Assembly: GCA_004554085.1 (NCBI GenBank)
Contig: SFNY01000030.1
Coordinates: 1-26,680, forward strand
Direction: 5' to 3'
DNA: 26,680 bases
From: Clostridiales bacterium
Lineage (GTDB): Bacteria > Bacillota > Clostridia > Christensenellales > Aristaeellaceae
The notes under the pieces are model-generated. The model did not search any database and had not been told where the DNA came from. It saw only the letters and a program-made list of their open reading frames with translations. A program made the translations under genes and the position numbers. Below are positions 1 through 8,039 of this stretch, piece after piece; the first letter of the stretch is position 1, and each line of letters begins with the position of its first letter.

Positions 1-486
1 AACAGCGCCCTTCGCCGCATTGTATGCACACATGGAGAAGTCCGCACTGATGCCTGAAACAGAGGACATATTGATGATGGTTCCGCGCTGCTTTTCAATC
101 ATCATCGGCATGAGATAATAGCAGCAGAGCCATACGCCACGCAGATCCACAGAAAGAATTCGATCAAAATCCGCCGGCGTGGTTTCAAGGAGACGTCCCG
201 CCAGATGTATACCCGCGTTGTTAAACAGGACATCGCATCCATTGAATTCCGAACGAACGAATGCAGCCAGCTCTTTGACGTCCTCTTCCTTGGATACATC
301 GCACTGCTTGAAGCGAACACTGCGATCGAGGTTCGCCTCCTTCAGCTTTTTCATGACACTGTTGCCCTTATCCGCATTGGTTCCAACAAAAACAACGTTT
401 GCATGGTTTTCTGCAAAGAGCTTCACTGTTGCCTCGCCAATGCCGGAAGTTCCTCCGGTGATTACGGCTGTGATTCCCTTCAACAT
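1..486 (-). CDS. Short-chain dehydrogenase/reductase, C-terminus cut by window edge
   Basis: The first 162 residues of an NAD(P)-dependent short-chain dehydrogenase are visible; the C-terminus lies outside the window. The Rossmann glycine motif TGGTSGIG is at residues 10-17, NNAG at 89-92, the catalytic Ser at about 142 and YNAAK (Tyr155, Lys159) at 155-159, so the active site is intact. The ATG start at 484-486 is preceded by an AAGGGGG-like ribosome binding site. The gene begins 37 bases after the sugar-acid dehydratase on the same strand and is probably in its operon. By inference it oxidises or reduces a hydroxyl of the same sugar acid or of its product. The family is certain, the substrate is not. 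Confidence 0.93.
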   Translation of the reverse strand, partial: MLKGITAVITGGTSGIGEATVKLFAENHANVVFVGTNADKGNSVMKKLKEANLDRSVRFKQCDVSKEEDVKELAAFVRSEFNGCDVLFNNAGIHLAGRLLETTPADFDRILSVDLRGVWLCCYYLMPMMIEKQRGTIINMSSVSGISADFSMCAYNAAKGAV

Positions 487-523
487 TTTATCTTACCCCC
501 TTCCAATCGCTTTCAATCCAATA

Positions 524-1900
524 TCAGCTCCAGGTTCTGTCGTGAGACCATTCCGTATTCCAGTCGTCCGTGCATTCCCAGAGTCCCTTCACGCGGCTGT
601 GCATATGCTCACGAATCACTTCATCATTCAGGTCCGTAATTCCCAGGCCCGGCGCATCGCTCACCTGTACATAACCATCCTTGATGATCGGTTTTGCAGG
701 GCCTTCCACAAGATCCGCCCACCAGGGAATATCATTTGAATGATGCTCGAGCGCCAGGAAATTGTGCGTTGCAGTAGCGGTATGCGCCGCTGCCATGAAG
801 GCAATCGGGCTTTCCGCATTATGGATCGCCATCGCTACGCCATGCTGCTCTGCAAGCTCGCCAATACGCTTGGTCTCCATCATGCCGCCAGCGGTCAGGA
901 TATCCGGATGAATGACAGAAAGTGCATTTGCCTCCAGCAAAGGCCGGAAGCTATCGCGCAGATACATATCCTCACCGGTGCAAAGCGGAACCGCCGTTTC
1001 AGAGGCGATGCGCTTGAACATCTCTGTATGCTGCCACGGCACCAGATCTTCAGCCCATGCGATACCGTATTTTTCCAATCTGCGCAGCAGGCGGATGCAA
1101 TCCTCAACACCCACATGCCCGATATGATCGATGCAGATCGGGATGTCATATCCGACCACCGCCCTTGCATCAGCCATATACTGCTCCAGGAAATCAAGTC
1201 CCTTTTCCGTGATATGGATTCCACTGAAGCCATGCTCAATATTGTACAAATCGTATATGCGCTTTTCAAGGATATTCTCTTCCGGCGTTTTCCCACCGCG
1301 CTTAAACTTCGGCATATCGGGGAACGCACGCATATCATCAAGGATATCCTGCGGTCCAACAAGCGTTCCGGGTTCATCGAGCAGAAGATCAATGCCAATA
1401 TCCATTTTTAAAAGCGTATACCCGCGCTCCTTGCGGCGAAGAAGCGCTTCTCCCATTGCGCGTCCATCATGTTTTCCGTATACATCGGTATCACAGTATA
1501 CACGAACGCGATCACGGTATTTTCCACCCAGAAGCTGATAGCACGGCACACCATAAGCCTTGCCGACAATATCCCAGAGTGCAACCTCGATGCCGCTCAC
1601 CCCGCCGCCCTGACGAGCGGGGCCGCCGAACTGCTTAATGCGGTTAAAAAGGCGATCTACATCAAGCGGATTCTCGTTCAAAAGACGGCTCTTGAGCATC
1701 AGCGCATAATACTTGCTGGCAAAATCGCGAACCTCGCCAAAGCCTACGATTCCCTGATTCGTATAAATCTTGATAAGTGAGTTTTCAAACGGACTACCTT
1801 CAATATCAGCAAAACGAATATCCGTTATCCGCAATTTTGAGGGAGCAGAACAGGTGTTAATCCGCTGCTGAATCTGCTCTGATAGCTCATAGTTCTTCAT
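524..1900 (-). CDS. Enolase-superfamily (mandelate racemase/muconate lactonizing type) sugar-acid dehydratase
   Basis: A 458-residue protein with the capping domain and barrel of the mandelate racemase/muconate lactonizing group. Family members abstract a proton next to a carboxylate, and most relatives of this kind dehydrate sugar acids such as galactonate, gluconate or mannonate. Visible candidates for the active site are Lys165 in LLKMD, metal ligands Asp258 (ICIDHIGH), Glu284 (AWAED) and Glu310 (CTGED), then HPD at 331-333 and His360. A long insertion (about residues 175-230) separates the lysine from the first metal ligand. The start is fixed by an AAAGGGGAAA site just upstream and by a strong promoter at 1939-1967. 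It is transcribed ahead of a short-chain dehydrogenase. The exact sugar acid cannot be read from sequence alone. Confidence 0.92.
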   Translation of the reverse strand: MKNYELSEQIQQRINTCSAPSKLRITDIRFADIEGSPFENSLIKIYTNQGIVGFGEVRDFASKYYALMLKSRLLNENPLDVDRLFNRIKQFGGPARQGGGVSGIEVALWDIVGKAYGVPCYQLLGGKYRDRVRVYCDTDVYGKHDGRAMGEALLRRKERGYTLLKMDIGIDLLLDEPGTLVGPQDILDDMRAFPDMPKFKRGGKTPEENILEKRIYDLYNIEHGFSGIHITEKGLDFLEQYMADARAVVGYDIPICIDHIGHVGVEDCIRLLRRLEKYGIAWAEDLVPWQHTEMFKRIASETAVPLCTGEDMYLRDSFRPLLEANALSVIHPDILTAGGMMETKRIGELAEQHGVAMAIHNAESPIAFMAAAHTATATHNFLALEHHSNDIPWWADLVEGPAKPIIKDGYVQVSDAPGLGITDLNDEVIREHMHSRVKGLWECTDDWNTEWSHDRTWS

Positions 1901-1938
1901 ATAATATTTCCCCTTTCATTTATTTTGTCTGTATTTTT

Positions 1939-1967
1939 ATAGTACAGGCAGAAAAAGCAGATGTCAA
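1939..1967 (-). promoter_or_regulatory. Sigma-A promoter for the dehydratase/dehydrogenase operon
   Basis: On the minus strand TTGACA (1962-1967) is followed by a 17-base spacer and TACTAT (1939-1944). The -35 box is perfect and the -10 box is one mismatch from consensus. It lies about 40 bases before the dehydratase start, giving a short untranslated leader. No obvious palindromic operator overlaps it. Confidence 0.8.
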
Positions 1968-2008
1968 TAATTCACAAGAGTGATTTTTCTTTCACATTTT
2001 ACAATCAT

Positions 2009-2510
2009 TTAAGACACTGTAAAAGTGCCGCTCCGATAATAGCCATGACAACACCGCATGACCGCCCAATAAAAGAGCCGGCATGACTGCCCTGCTGATG
2101 TTTCAGAAGCTTTTTGTGGGAAACTCCTGTTCGCCTGCAAGGCAAGCCCAATCAGGCCGTCAGGAAACGCATGCCAGCAAGAATCCGGTTTACAGGCGCT
2201 GCGGGGCATGCTTGCCGCTGTGCGGCTTGTCTATGTTCACAGGAAACATGTCTGTCGGAAAGGATTTCCTGGCCGTTTCCGCTGCACGCTTCGGCGCAGG
2301 CGATCCCTTCCGCACACGGATTGCCCGATAAACTTGTCTGGGACATGCTCTTCCAGGCGCAGCCGTTGAAGAGCTTCTGAAGCATGGCGACGAAAATGTT
2401 CAAGAGCGGATGCAAGTAGAAAAGCAGCAGAAGAAAAAGAATATGCTTCAGGGATGTATTAACGGGCAGCAGGAGCCAGAATTCGGCCCCGACACAGAAA
2501 AAAACCAATC
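2009..2510. other. Gene-poor stretch, possible degraded gene
   Basis: About 500 bases between the dehydratase promoter and the next plus-strand promoter hold no open frame with a recognisable product. On the minus strand, pieces in different frames look protein-like: a hydrophobic run rich in Leu near 2390-2450, and an Ala/Ile/Gly-rich, membrane-segment-like end (GVVMAIIGAALL) at about 2012-2055. Stops and frame changes separate them. This would fit an old membrane-protein gene broken by frameshifts, but I cannot name a family and the frames may be chance. Confidence 0.3.
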
Positions 2511-2539
2511 AAACCAAGGTAAAAAAAGAGTACAATTTG

Positions 2540-2567
2540 TTGAAAACTTCAATTTTTGGGGTATAAT
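2540..2567 (+). promoter_or_regulatory. Promoter for the PhnD-like binding protein gene
   Basis: TTGAAA (2540-2545), a 16-base spacer and a perfect TATAAT (2562-2567) precede the binding protein gene, with AAGGAG at about 2604-2609. Its position shows that the upstream in-frame ATG at 2556, which overlaps the -10 box, is not the translation start. Confidence 0.75.
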
Positions 2568-2618
2568 GGAATATGGTACTGTGTATCACAATCACGACCC
2601 GAAAAGGAGAATGCTACA

Positions 2619-3662
2619 ATGAAAAAGTTCATGGCCCTTCTTCTGGCAGTCCTGATGGTTCTGGGCTGCACCGCGATGGCAGAGACCGTCAAGATGGACA
2701 AGCTGACCTTCCAGTTCGTTCCCTCCAAGGATGCCGACGTCATTATCACCGGCACCGCAAACCTGCCTGAGCTGGTTCAGGCCGAGATGGCCAAGCTCGG
2801 CTACGAGATCGGCGAGGTTGAAATCTCTGTCGGCACCAGCTACGAGGCCACTGGCGAAGCCATGTGCGCCGGCTCCATCGACGTCGGCTGGCTTCCGGGC
2901 GGCACCTACGCCATCTACAGCCAGAATCAGGAAGTGGACGTCATTCTGACTGCAACCCGCGCGGGCCTGTCCAACGACAGCGAGGATCCCACCACCTGGA
3001 ACGGCGATGCAAACAAGACCCTGCCCACCGACGAGCAGGTGACCTTCTATCGCTCTCTGATCTACGCCACTCCCTCCGAGTACGGCCGCGAGCTTGCTGC
3101 CAAGGTGAACGCCGGCGAAACCCTGACCTGGGATGAGCTGAACGCCGCCACCTGGGCCGTCGCCAACACCTCCTCCTCCGCCGGTTACATCTATCCCACC
3201 ATGTGGCTGATGGAGAACTACGACGGCAAGAAGGTCTCCGATCTGAGCAACGTCGTCCAGCTGGGCTATGCAGACGCCTTTGCACAGGCTGCCGCCGAGC
3301 AGGTTGACATCATCTGCTGCTATGCAGACGGCCGCCGCGACTACGAAGCCGCCTGGAACCTGCCCACCGATCAGGCCGACGAGACCGGCAAGGCCGGCAT
3401 GGGCCGCGAGGACAGCATCTGGAACGAGATGAACGTCATCGGCGTCACCCAGGGCATCTACAACGATACCGTCGCCGTGACCACCGCCAAGGAGGACATC
3501 TACAATCCGGAGTTCATCAGCGCGCTGCAGACCGCTCTGATCAACATCATCAACACCGAGGAAGGCCAGGCCATCTTCTCCGTGTACAGCCACACCGGCT
3601 ACGCCGTGGCCTCCGATTCCGACTATGACGGCGCCCGCGCTGCTCTGGCAGTTGTTCAGTAA
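2619..3662 (+). CDS. phnD: PhnD-like phosphonate/phosphorus-compound ABC transporter binding protein
   Basis: A 347-residue exported solute-binding protein of the PhnD family, which captures phosphonates or related phosphorus compounds outside the membrane and hands them to PhnE-type permeases. Residues 1-22 form a signal peptide. MVLGC can be read as a lipobox (acylated Cys), while AMA before ETVK is a possible signal peptidase I site. FVPSKDAD at the start of the mature protein, GSIDVGWLPGGTYA and the later ALINIINTEEGQ resemble the PhnD fold. The start is set by a ribosome binding site 9 bases upstream and by the promoter at 2540-2567. A terminator after the stop separates it from the ATPase gene, which suggests the binding protein is made in excess. 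The ligand is unknown. Confidence 0.88.
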   Translation: MKKFMALLLAVLMVLGCTAMAETVKMDKLTFQFVPSKDADVIITGTANLPELVQAEMAKLGYEIGEVEISVGTSYEATGEAMCAGSIDVGWLPGGTYAIYSQNQEVDVILTATRAGLSNDSEDPTTWNGDANKTLPTDEQVTFYRSLIYATPSEYGRELAAKVNAGETLTWDELNAATWAVANTSSSAGYIYPTMWLMENYDGKKVSDLSNVVQLGYADAFAQAAAEQVDIICCYADGRRDYEAAWNLPTDQADETGKAGMGREDSIWNEMNVIGVTQGIYNDTVAVTTAKEDIYNPEFISALQTALINIINTEEGQAIFSVYSHTGYAVASDSDYDGARAALAVVQ

Positions 3663-3684
3663 ACGAATCGCACAAGTTTCCCGA

Positions 3685-3720
3685 AGCCCTGCTCCACGAT
3701 CTGTGGCGCGGGGCTTTTCT
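3685..3720 (+). terminator. Terminator after the binding protein gene
   Basis: A 13-base-pair GC-rich stem (3685-3697 with 3703-3715, one mismatch and one G-U pair), a five-base loop and a TTTTCT run. It sits 22 bases after the stop codon and between two genes of one transport system, so it probably gives partial termination. Confidence 0.8.
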
Positions 3721-3746
3721 CATTATTCTTTCTGCTCAAATTTCTC

Positions 3747-3809
3747 TGCATTTATGATGCATTTTTGATGCAAATCCGCTTGCACCGTACGGATTGTGCA
3801 TGCTATAAT
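3747..3809 (+). promoter_or_regulatory. Extended -10 promoter with TGCA repeats upstream of the phnC-like gene
   Basis: TGCTATAAT at 3801-3809 is an extended -10 element; the -35 region is poor (TTGCAC at about 3780). Upstream, TGCA recurs at 3747, 3758, 3769, 3781 and 3797, the first three at 11-base intervals. An imperfect inverted repeat pairs TGCAAATCCG (3769-3778) with CGGATTGTGCA (3790-3800). A weak -35 plus repeats on one helix face suggests activator or repressor binding. The promoter also rules out a start at 3796 for the ATPase gene. Confidence 0.55.
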
Positions 3810-3861
3810 TGAAATGGATTTTTGTGCAAAATATGGAAACGCGGCAAAAGAGGTGCTTCGG

Positions 3862-4620
3862 GTGATTGAATTCAAGAATGTAAGCAAAACCTATCCAAAC
3901 GGCGTAAAGGGTCTGAAGAACATCAACCTCACCATTGACCAGGGCGAGTTTGTGGCCATCATCGGCCTGTCGGGCGCGGGCAAATCCACGCTGATCCGAA
4001 CGATCAACCGCATGATTGACGTGACCGAAGGACAGCTGGTTGTGGACGGCGTGGACGTGATGACCCTGCACGGCAAGGCAATGCGCCGCTTCCGCAGAAA
4101 GATCGGCATGATCTTCCAGTCCTTCAACCTCGTGACGCGCTCCACTGCCATCAAGAACGTACTCACCTCCATGGTGCCGGACATGGGCTTCTTCCGCGTG
4201 CTGCTGGGCCTGTTCAGCCGCGACCAGAAGATCAAGGCCCTGGAGGCGCTGGACAAGGTGGGCATTCTGGACAAGGCCTACACCCGCTGCGACCAGCTCT
4301 CCGGCGGACAGCAGCAGCGTGTGGCACTGGCGCGCACGCTGAATCAATCCCCCACGATCATCCTGGCGGACGAGCCTGTGGCCGCGCTGGATCCGGTGAC
4401 GGCCCATCAGGTGATGAGCGACTTCAAGCGCATCAACGAGGAAATGAACATCACTGTGCTGATCAACATTCACCACGTGGATCTGGCGCTGAAGTACGCC
4501 TCCCGCGTGATCGGCATTCGCGCCGGCGAGATCGTCTACGACGGCCCCACCACCGACGTGACGCAGGAGGTTCTGGATTCGATCTACAACGGCGCTGCCG
4601 TTCCGCAGGCGGGTGAATGA
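3862..4620 (+). CDS. phnC: PhnC-like phosphonate ABC transporter ATPase
   Basis: A 252-residue ABC ATPase that powers the two permeases downstream. Walker A is GLSGAGKST (residues 35-43), the signature LSGGQ is at 146-150 and Walker B ILADEP at about 167-172; His in NIHHVD is the likely switch residue. The sequence style (IEFKNVSKTYPNGVKGLKNINL) is typical of PhnC. The GTG start at 3862 is chosen because AAGAGGTG lies about 8 bases upstream and because an ATG at 3796 would fall inside the promoter. The gene ends immediately before the first permease gene. Confidence 0.9.
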   Translation: MIEFKNVSKTYPNGVKGLKNINLTIDQGEFVAIIGLSGAGKSTLIRTINRMIDVTEGQLVVDGVDVMTLHGKAMRRFRRKIGMIFQSFNLVTRSTAIKNVLTSMVPDMGFFRVLLGLFSRDQKIKALEALDKVGILDKAYTRCDQLSGGQQQRVALARTLNQSPTIILADEPVAALDPVTAHQVMSDFKRINEEMNITVLINIHHVDLALKYASRVIGIRAGEIVYDGPTTDVTQEVLDSIYNGAAVPQAGE

Positions 4621-4621
4621 A

Positions 4622-5479
4622 ATGGCGAGAAAGAAGAAAGCCACCGCGGAATACCGCGTGCCACTGTTTGACCGGATCTTCAAGCCGGAAATCATCACCT
4701 TGCCCAACGGAAACCAGGTTAAGCGGCCGCGCTCCCGCATGCCGCTGATCCTGCTGGTGCTGCTGATCGTGGTCTGGGGCTCGATCAAACTCACGGGCTT
4801 CGATCTGGGCATCATCATCCGCCGCGGCAACCAGTTCACCGTGATCCTCAAGCAGATCTTTCAGCCGGACTTCTCCTACTTCTCCAAGGTGCTCAGTCCG
4901 CTGCTGGACACCATCAAGATGTCCATTCTGGGCTCCGTGCTGGGCGCGACGCTGGCGCTGCCCTTCTCCGTGGTGGCGTCCTCGAACATCAACCGCAGCG
5001 GCTGGTCCGTCGCGGTGCTGCGCTTTCTGCTGAACATCGTGCGCACGCTGCCCACGCTGATCATCGCAAAGTTTGCGGCGCTGATCTTTGGCCTGGGTAC
5101 CTTCGCCGGAACCGTGGCCATCACCGTATTCACCTTTGGCGTGGTCTCCAAGATGATGTACGAGGCCATCGAGACCATCGACATGGGCGCCTTCGAGGCC
5201 ATGGAGTCCGCCGGTGGCAACAAGTTCCAGTCCTTCTGGACGGCCTGCTTCCCCCAGATTCTACCCACCTACCTGTCCTATTGCCTGTACAGCCTGGAGA
5301 TGAATATCCGCGCGGCGGCCATCCTGGGCTACGTGGGTGCAGGCGGTCTGGGCCTGCTGATCAACGAGCGCGTCGGTTGGCGCGACTATCACGGTCTGGG
5401 CATGGTACTGCTGGCGCTGTTTGTGGTGGTTTTCATCATTGAAAACACCAGCCAGTACCTGCGCAAAAAGCTGAGCTGA
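4622..5479 (+). CDS. phnE: PhnE-like ABC transporter permease, first copy
   Basis: A 285-residue inner-membrane permease with a basic N-terminus, a first membrane segment near residues 38-55 and several more to the end. The EAA loop that docks the ATPase is visible (EAMESAGGNKFQSFWTACFP). SILGSVLGATLALPF and RTLPTLIIAKF are typical of the PhnE family. The ATG at 4622, directly after the ATPase stop, has GGCGGG about 7 bases upstream; a GTG at 4613 is a less likely start. It pairs with a second, different PhnE, so the channel is probably a heterodimer. Confidence 0.9.
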   Translation: MARKKKATAEYRVPLFDRIFKPEIITLPNGNQVKRPRSRMPLILLVLLIVVWGSIKLTGFDLGIIIRRGNQFTVILKQIFQPDFSYFSKVLSPLLDTIKMSILGSVLGATLALPFSVVASSNINRSGWSVAVLRFLLNIVRTLPTLIIAKFAALIFGLGTFAGTVAITVFTFGVVSKMMYEAIETIDMGAFEAMESAGGNKFQSFWTACFPQILPTYLSYCLYSLEMNIRAAAILGYVGAGGLGLLINERVGWRDYHGLGMVLLALFVVVFIIENTSQYLRKKLS

Positions 5480-5493
5480 GGAGGATCGGAAAC

Positions 5494-6336
5494 ATGGCAA
5501 AGAAACAAAACAAACTGCTGACCGATCGTCCGGTATCGATCGAGGAGGCCTATGAGCTGCGGCCGCGACTGTGGTGGCTGTACACCCTCATTCTGCTGAT
5601 CGTTGTGGCGCTGCTGACCTGGTCCGGCACCGCTGTCAAATTCGAGGGCTTTGCAAACAAGGGCATCGAGGTGGCCAAGGGCGTGTGGAACGGCCTGACC
5701 CACCCGGATACCAAGCTGCTGTTCAACCTGACGGACGAGGGCGTGCCCTACCAGCTGTTCCAGACGGTGGCCATCGCCGTGCTAGGCACGCTGATTGGCG
5801 GCGTGCTGGCGATTCCCTTCAGCTTTCTGGCCTGCAAGAAGATCGTACCCGGCTGGGTCGCATTCATCTTCCAGGCGGTCATCCTGATCATCCGCACCAT
5901 TCCCAGCCTGGTCTGGGCGCTGGTCTGGATTCGCGTCACCGGCCCGAACGCCTTCTGCGGCGTGGTCACACAATCTGTGTGCTCCATCGGCATGATCAGC
6001 AAGATGTACATCACCGCCATTGAGGATCTGGACACCCGCATTCTGGAGAGCCTGGACGCCGCCGGCTGCACGGCCTTCCAGAAGATTCGCTACGGCATTC
6101 TGCCTCAGATCATTCCGAACTTCATCTCCACGGTGATCTACCGCTTCGACATCAACGTCAAGGACGCCACCACCCTGGGCATCGTCGGTGCGGGCGGCAT
6201 CGGCGCGGCGCTGGTGCAGTGTATCAACTCCAGCCGCTGGAGCATGGTCGGTGCGTATCTGTGCGGCATGGTCGTCCTGATGCTGCTTATCGAGCTGTTC
6301 TCCACCAAAATCCGCAATCGCCTGACGAGAGGTTGA
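5494..6336 (+). CDS. phnE: PhnE-like ABC transporter permease, second copy
   Basis: A 280-residue permease paralogous to its upstream neighbour, with a first membrane segment near residues 28-46 and the EAA loop ESLDAAGCTAFQKIRYGILPQ. LIIRTIPSLVWALVW and GIVGAGGIGAALV match the PhnE pattern. GAGGAGGA overlaps and follows the stop of the previous gene and serves this ATG. Two PhnE genes in tandem are common in Gram-positive phosphonate-type systems. The next gene begins 4 bases after its stop, which implies translational coupling to the metallophosphatase. Confidence 0.9.
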   Translation: MAKKQNKLLTDRPVSIEEAYELRPRLWWLYTLILLIVVALLTWSGTAVKFEGFANKGIEVAKGVWNGLTHPDTKLLFNLTDEGVPYQLFQTVAIAVLGTLIGGVLAIPFSFLACKKIVPGWVAFIFQAVILIIRTIPSLVWALVWIRVTGPNAFCGVVTQSVCSIGMISKMYITAIEDLDTRILESLDAAGCTAFQKIRYGILPQIIPNFISTVIYRFDINVKDATTLGIVGAGGIGAALVQCINSSRWSMVGAYLCGMVVLMLLIELFSTKIRNRLTRG

Positions 6337-6340
6337 ACGA

Positions 6341-7834
6341 ATGTCCAAGCTCACAATTTATTTCACTTCCGATACCCACGGATACCTCTATCCGAGCAAC
6401 TTTTCCGATGAGCAGCCCCGGAGCATGGGGCTGCTCTCTATGCGCTTTCCCAAGGACGAAAACACGCTGGTGATCGACGGCGGCGACACCATTCAGGGCT
6501 CTCCCCTGACCTACTATTGCAAACAGACCGGCTGCGCGCTGCCCATCGCCCAGGCGATGAACGACCGCGGCTACGATTACGTGACTCTGGGCAATCACGA
6601 CTTCAACAACGGCCCCGCCTACCTGCGAAGGCATCTTACGGAGCTGAACGCAAGGTGCCTCTGCGCAAACGTCTCTGCCGGCGGGCTCGATCTGCCCATC
6701 GACAGCGCTGCGGTGCACACCCTGGGCAACGGCCTGCGCGTGGGCCTGGTCGGCATCGTGACCGATTGGGTCAAGCGCTGGGAGAAGCCGGAGAACCTGG
6801 AGGGCATCGAGGTTTGCGATCCTCTGGAAGCCGCGCGGGAGGCCGTGCGAGGTCTGGAGTGCGACGTGCTGGTGGGCATCTACCACGGCGGCATTGAGCG
6901 GGATCTGACCACCGGGCGGCTGCTGTCCCGGACGGACGAGAACATCGCCTGCAAGCTGTGCGAGGAGCTGTCCTTCGATCTGCTGCTCACCGGACACCAG
7001 CACATCGCGCTGGCCAGCGGCGAATGGAGCGGCACGCACATCGTGCAGACCCCCTGCAACGCGGCGGCATACGTGAAGGTGACGCTGGAGGAGGACGGTG
7101 CGTTCCACTCCGAGCTGTGCACGCCGGAGCCGCACGCGACGCTCACCGACGCGCAGGCGCAGCTGTGGAAGGAGCTGAACCTCTGGCTGGACCGCCCCAT
7201 CGGCCGCCTGAGCCGGGCCATCTGGCCGGGAGAGAAGCTGGACATGGCGCTGCACGGCTCGTCCATCGCGGACTTCTTCAACACGGTGCAGCTGTGGGCC
7301 AGCGGTGCGGACGTATCCTGTGCGGCGCTGAGCAACGAGCTGCGGGGCTTCGACAGCCACGTAACCGTGCGCGATGTGGTGGCCAGCTATGTGTACTCCA
7401 ATACCCTGGTGGTGCTGAAGGTCACCGGCGCGGTGCTGCGGCAGGCGCTGGAACAGTGCGCGCGCTACTTCGCCGTGGATGCGGCGGGAAATGTGTCCAT
7501 CGCCCGATCCTTCCTTGAACCCAAGGAGGCGCACTACAACTTCGATTACTTCAGCGGCATCGAGTACGTCTACGATCTGACCCGGCCCGAGGGCGCGCGC
7601 GTGGCCTCCATCAGCCGAAACGGTGCGCCGGTGCGGGATGAGGATGAGATGACGCTGTGCATGTGCGACTATCGCGCGACCGGCGCCGGCGACTTCGACT
7701 TCTATCTGGATTGTCCCCGCGTGCGGGAGATTCAGACGGAGGTCAGCGAGCTGATCCTGAACTATCTCTTTGAACATCCGATGGTTGAAATCAGCGCGCA
7801 GCATCCCTGCAGGAGCATCTGCGGCCATCGCTGA
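6341..7834 (+). CDS. Cytosolic 5'-nucleotidase/UshA-type metallophosphatase
   Basis: A 497-residue two-domain protein of the 5'-nucleotidase family. The N-terminal metallophosphatase domain shows Asp11 and His13 (SDTHG), Asp49 in GGDTIQGSP, Asn85-His86 in GNHDFN, a later YHGG and LLTGHQH, i.e. the full dinuclear metal site. The C-terminal part (from about 290) resembles the substrate-binding domain, with ADFFN and an FDYFSGIEYVYD stretch. Unlike classical UshA it has no signal peptide, so it should act inside the cell on what the transporter imports. It follows the second permease by 4 bases. The likely reaction is removal of phosphate from a nucleotide or similar ester; the true substrate is unknown. 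Confidence 0.88.
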   Translation: MSKLTIYFTSDTHGYLYPSNFSDEQPRSMGLLSMRFPKDENTLVIDGGDTIQGSPLTYYCKQTGCALPIAQAMNDRGYDYVTLGNHDFNNGPAYLRRHLTELNARCLCANVSAGGLDLPIDSAAVHTLGNGLRVGLVGIVTDWVKRWEKPENLEGIEVCDPLEAAREAVRGLECDVLVGIYHGGIERDLTTGRLLSRTDENIACKLCEELSFDLLLTGHQHIALASGEWSGTHIVQTPCNAAAYVKVTLEEDGAFHSELCTPEPHATLTDAQAQLWKELNLWLDRPIGRLSRAIWPGEKLDMALHGSSIADFFNTVQLWASGADVSCAALSNELRGFDSHVTVRDVVASYVYSNTLVVLKVTGAVLRQALEQCARYFAVDAAGNVSIARSFLEPKEAHYNFDYFSGIEYVYDLTRPEGARVASISRNGAPVRDEDEMTLCMCDYRATGAGDFDFYLDCPRVREIQTEVSELILNYLFEHPMVEISAQHPCRSICGHR

Positions 7835-7984
7835 ACCCGCCAGCGGAGGGAAGCACTGCGCCAGAACGGAGTTCTTCCAATGAAATCCCCCGAAGTCCAT
7901 TGCCCGAAAATAATCTGCATCGTCGTCATTGAAATGATCCTGAACAGCCTCTTACAATCGGATGCTGTCAGCACGAATGAAATT

Positions 7985-8026
7985 GCTCCCGACCCTCGGA
8001 GATCGGGAGCTTTCCTTTTCATTTTA
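7985..8026 (+). terminator. Terminator between convergent phn-like and his operons
   Basis: A perfect 8-base-pair stem, GCTCCCGA (7985-7992) with TCGGGAGC (8003-8010), is followed on the plus strand by a T-rich run to about 8026. The reverse strand has a weaker T-rich tail, and the stem lies 30 bases beyond the hisIE stop, so it may serve both operons. Confidence 0.75.
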
Positions 8027-8039
8027 TCGGAACAACAGC

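Noticed and set aside
2592..3593. 333-codon minus-strand frame opposite the binding protein gene
   Set aside because: Gly/Val/Asp-rich low-complexity translation without motifs, opposite a clear PhnD-like gene with promoter and ribosome binding site.
6287..7900. 537-codon open frame on the minus strand, the longest uninterrupted frame in the window
   Set aside because: It lies wholly opposite the metallophosphatase and permease end, whose motifs are intact; its composition (His, Gln, Ala, Val rich, no motif) is that of an antisense shadow in GC-rich DNA.
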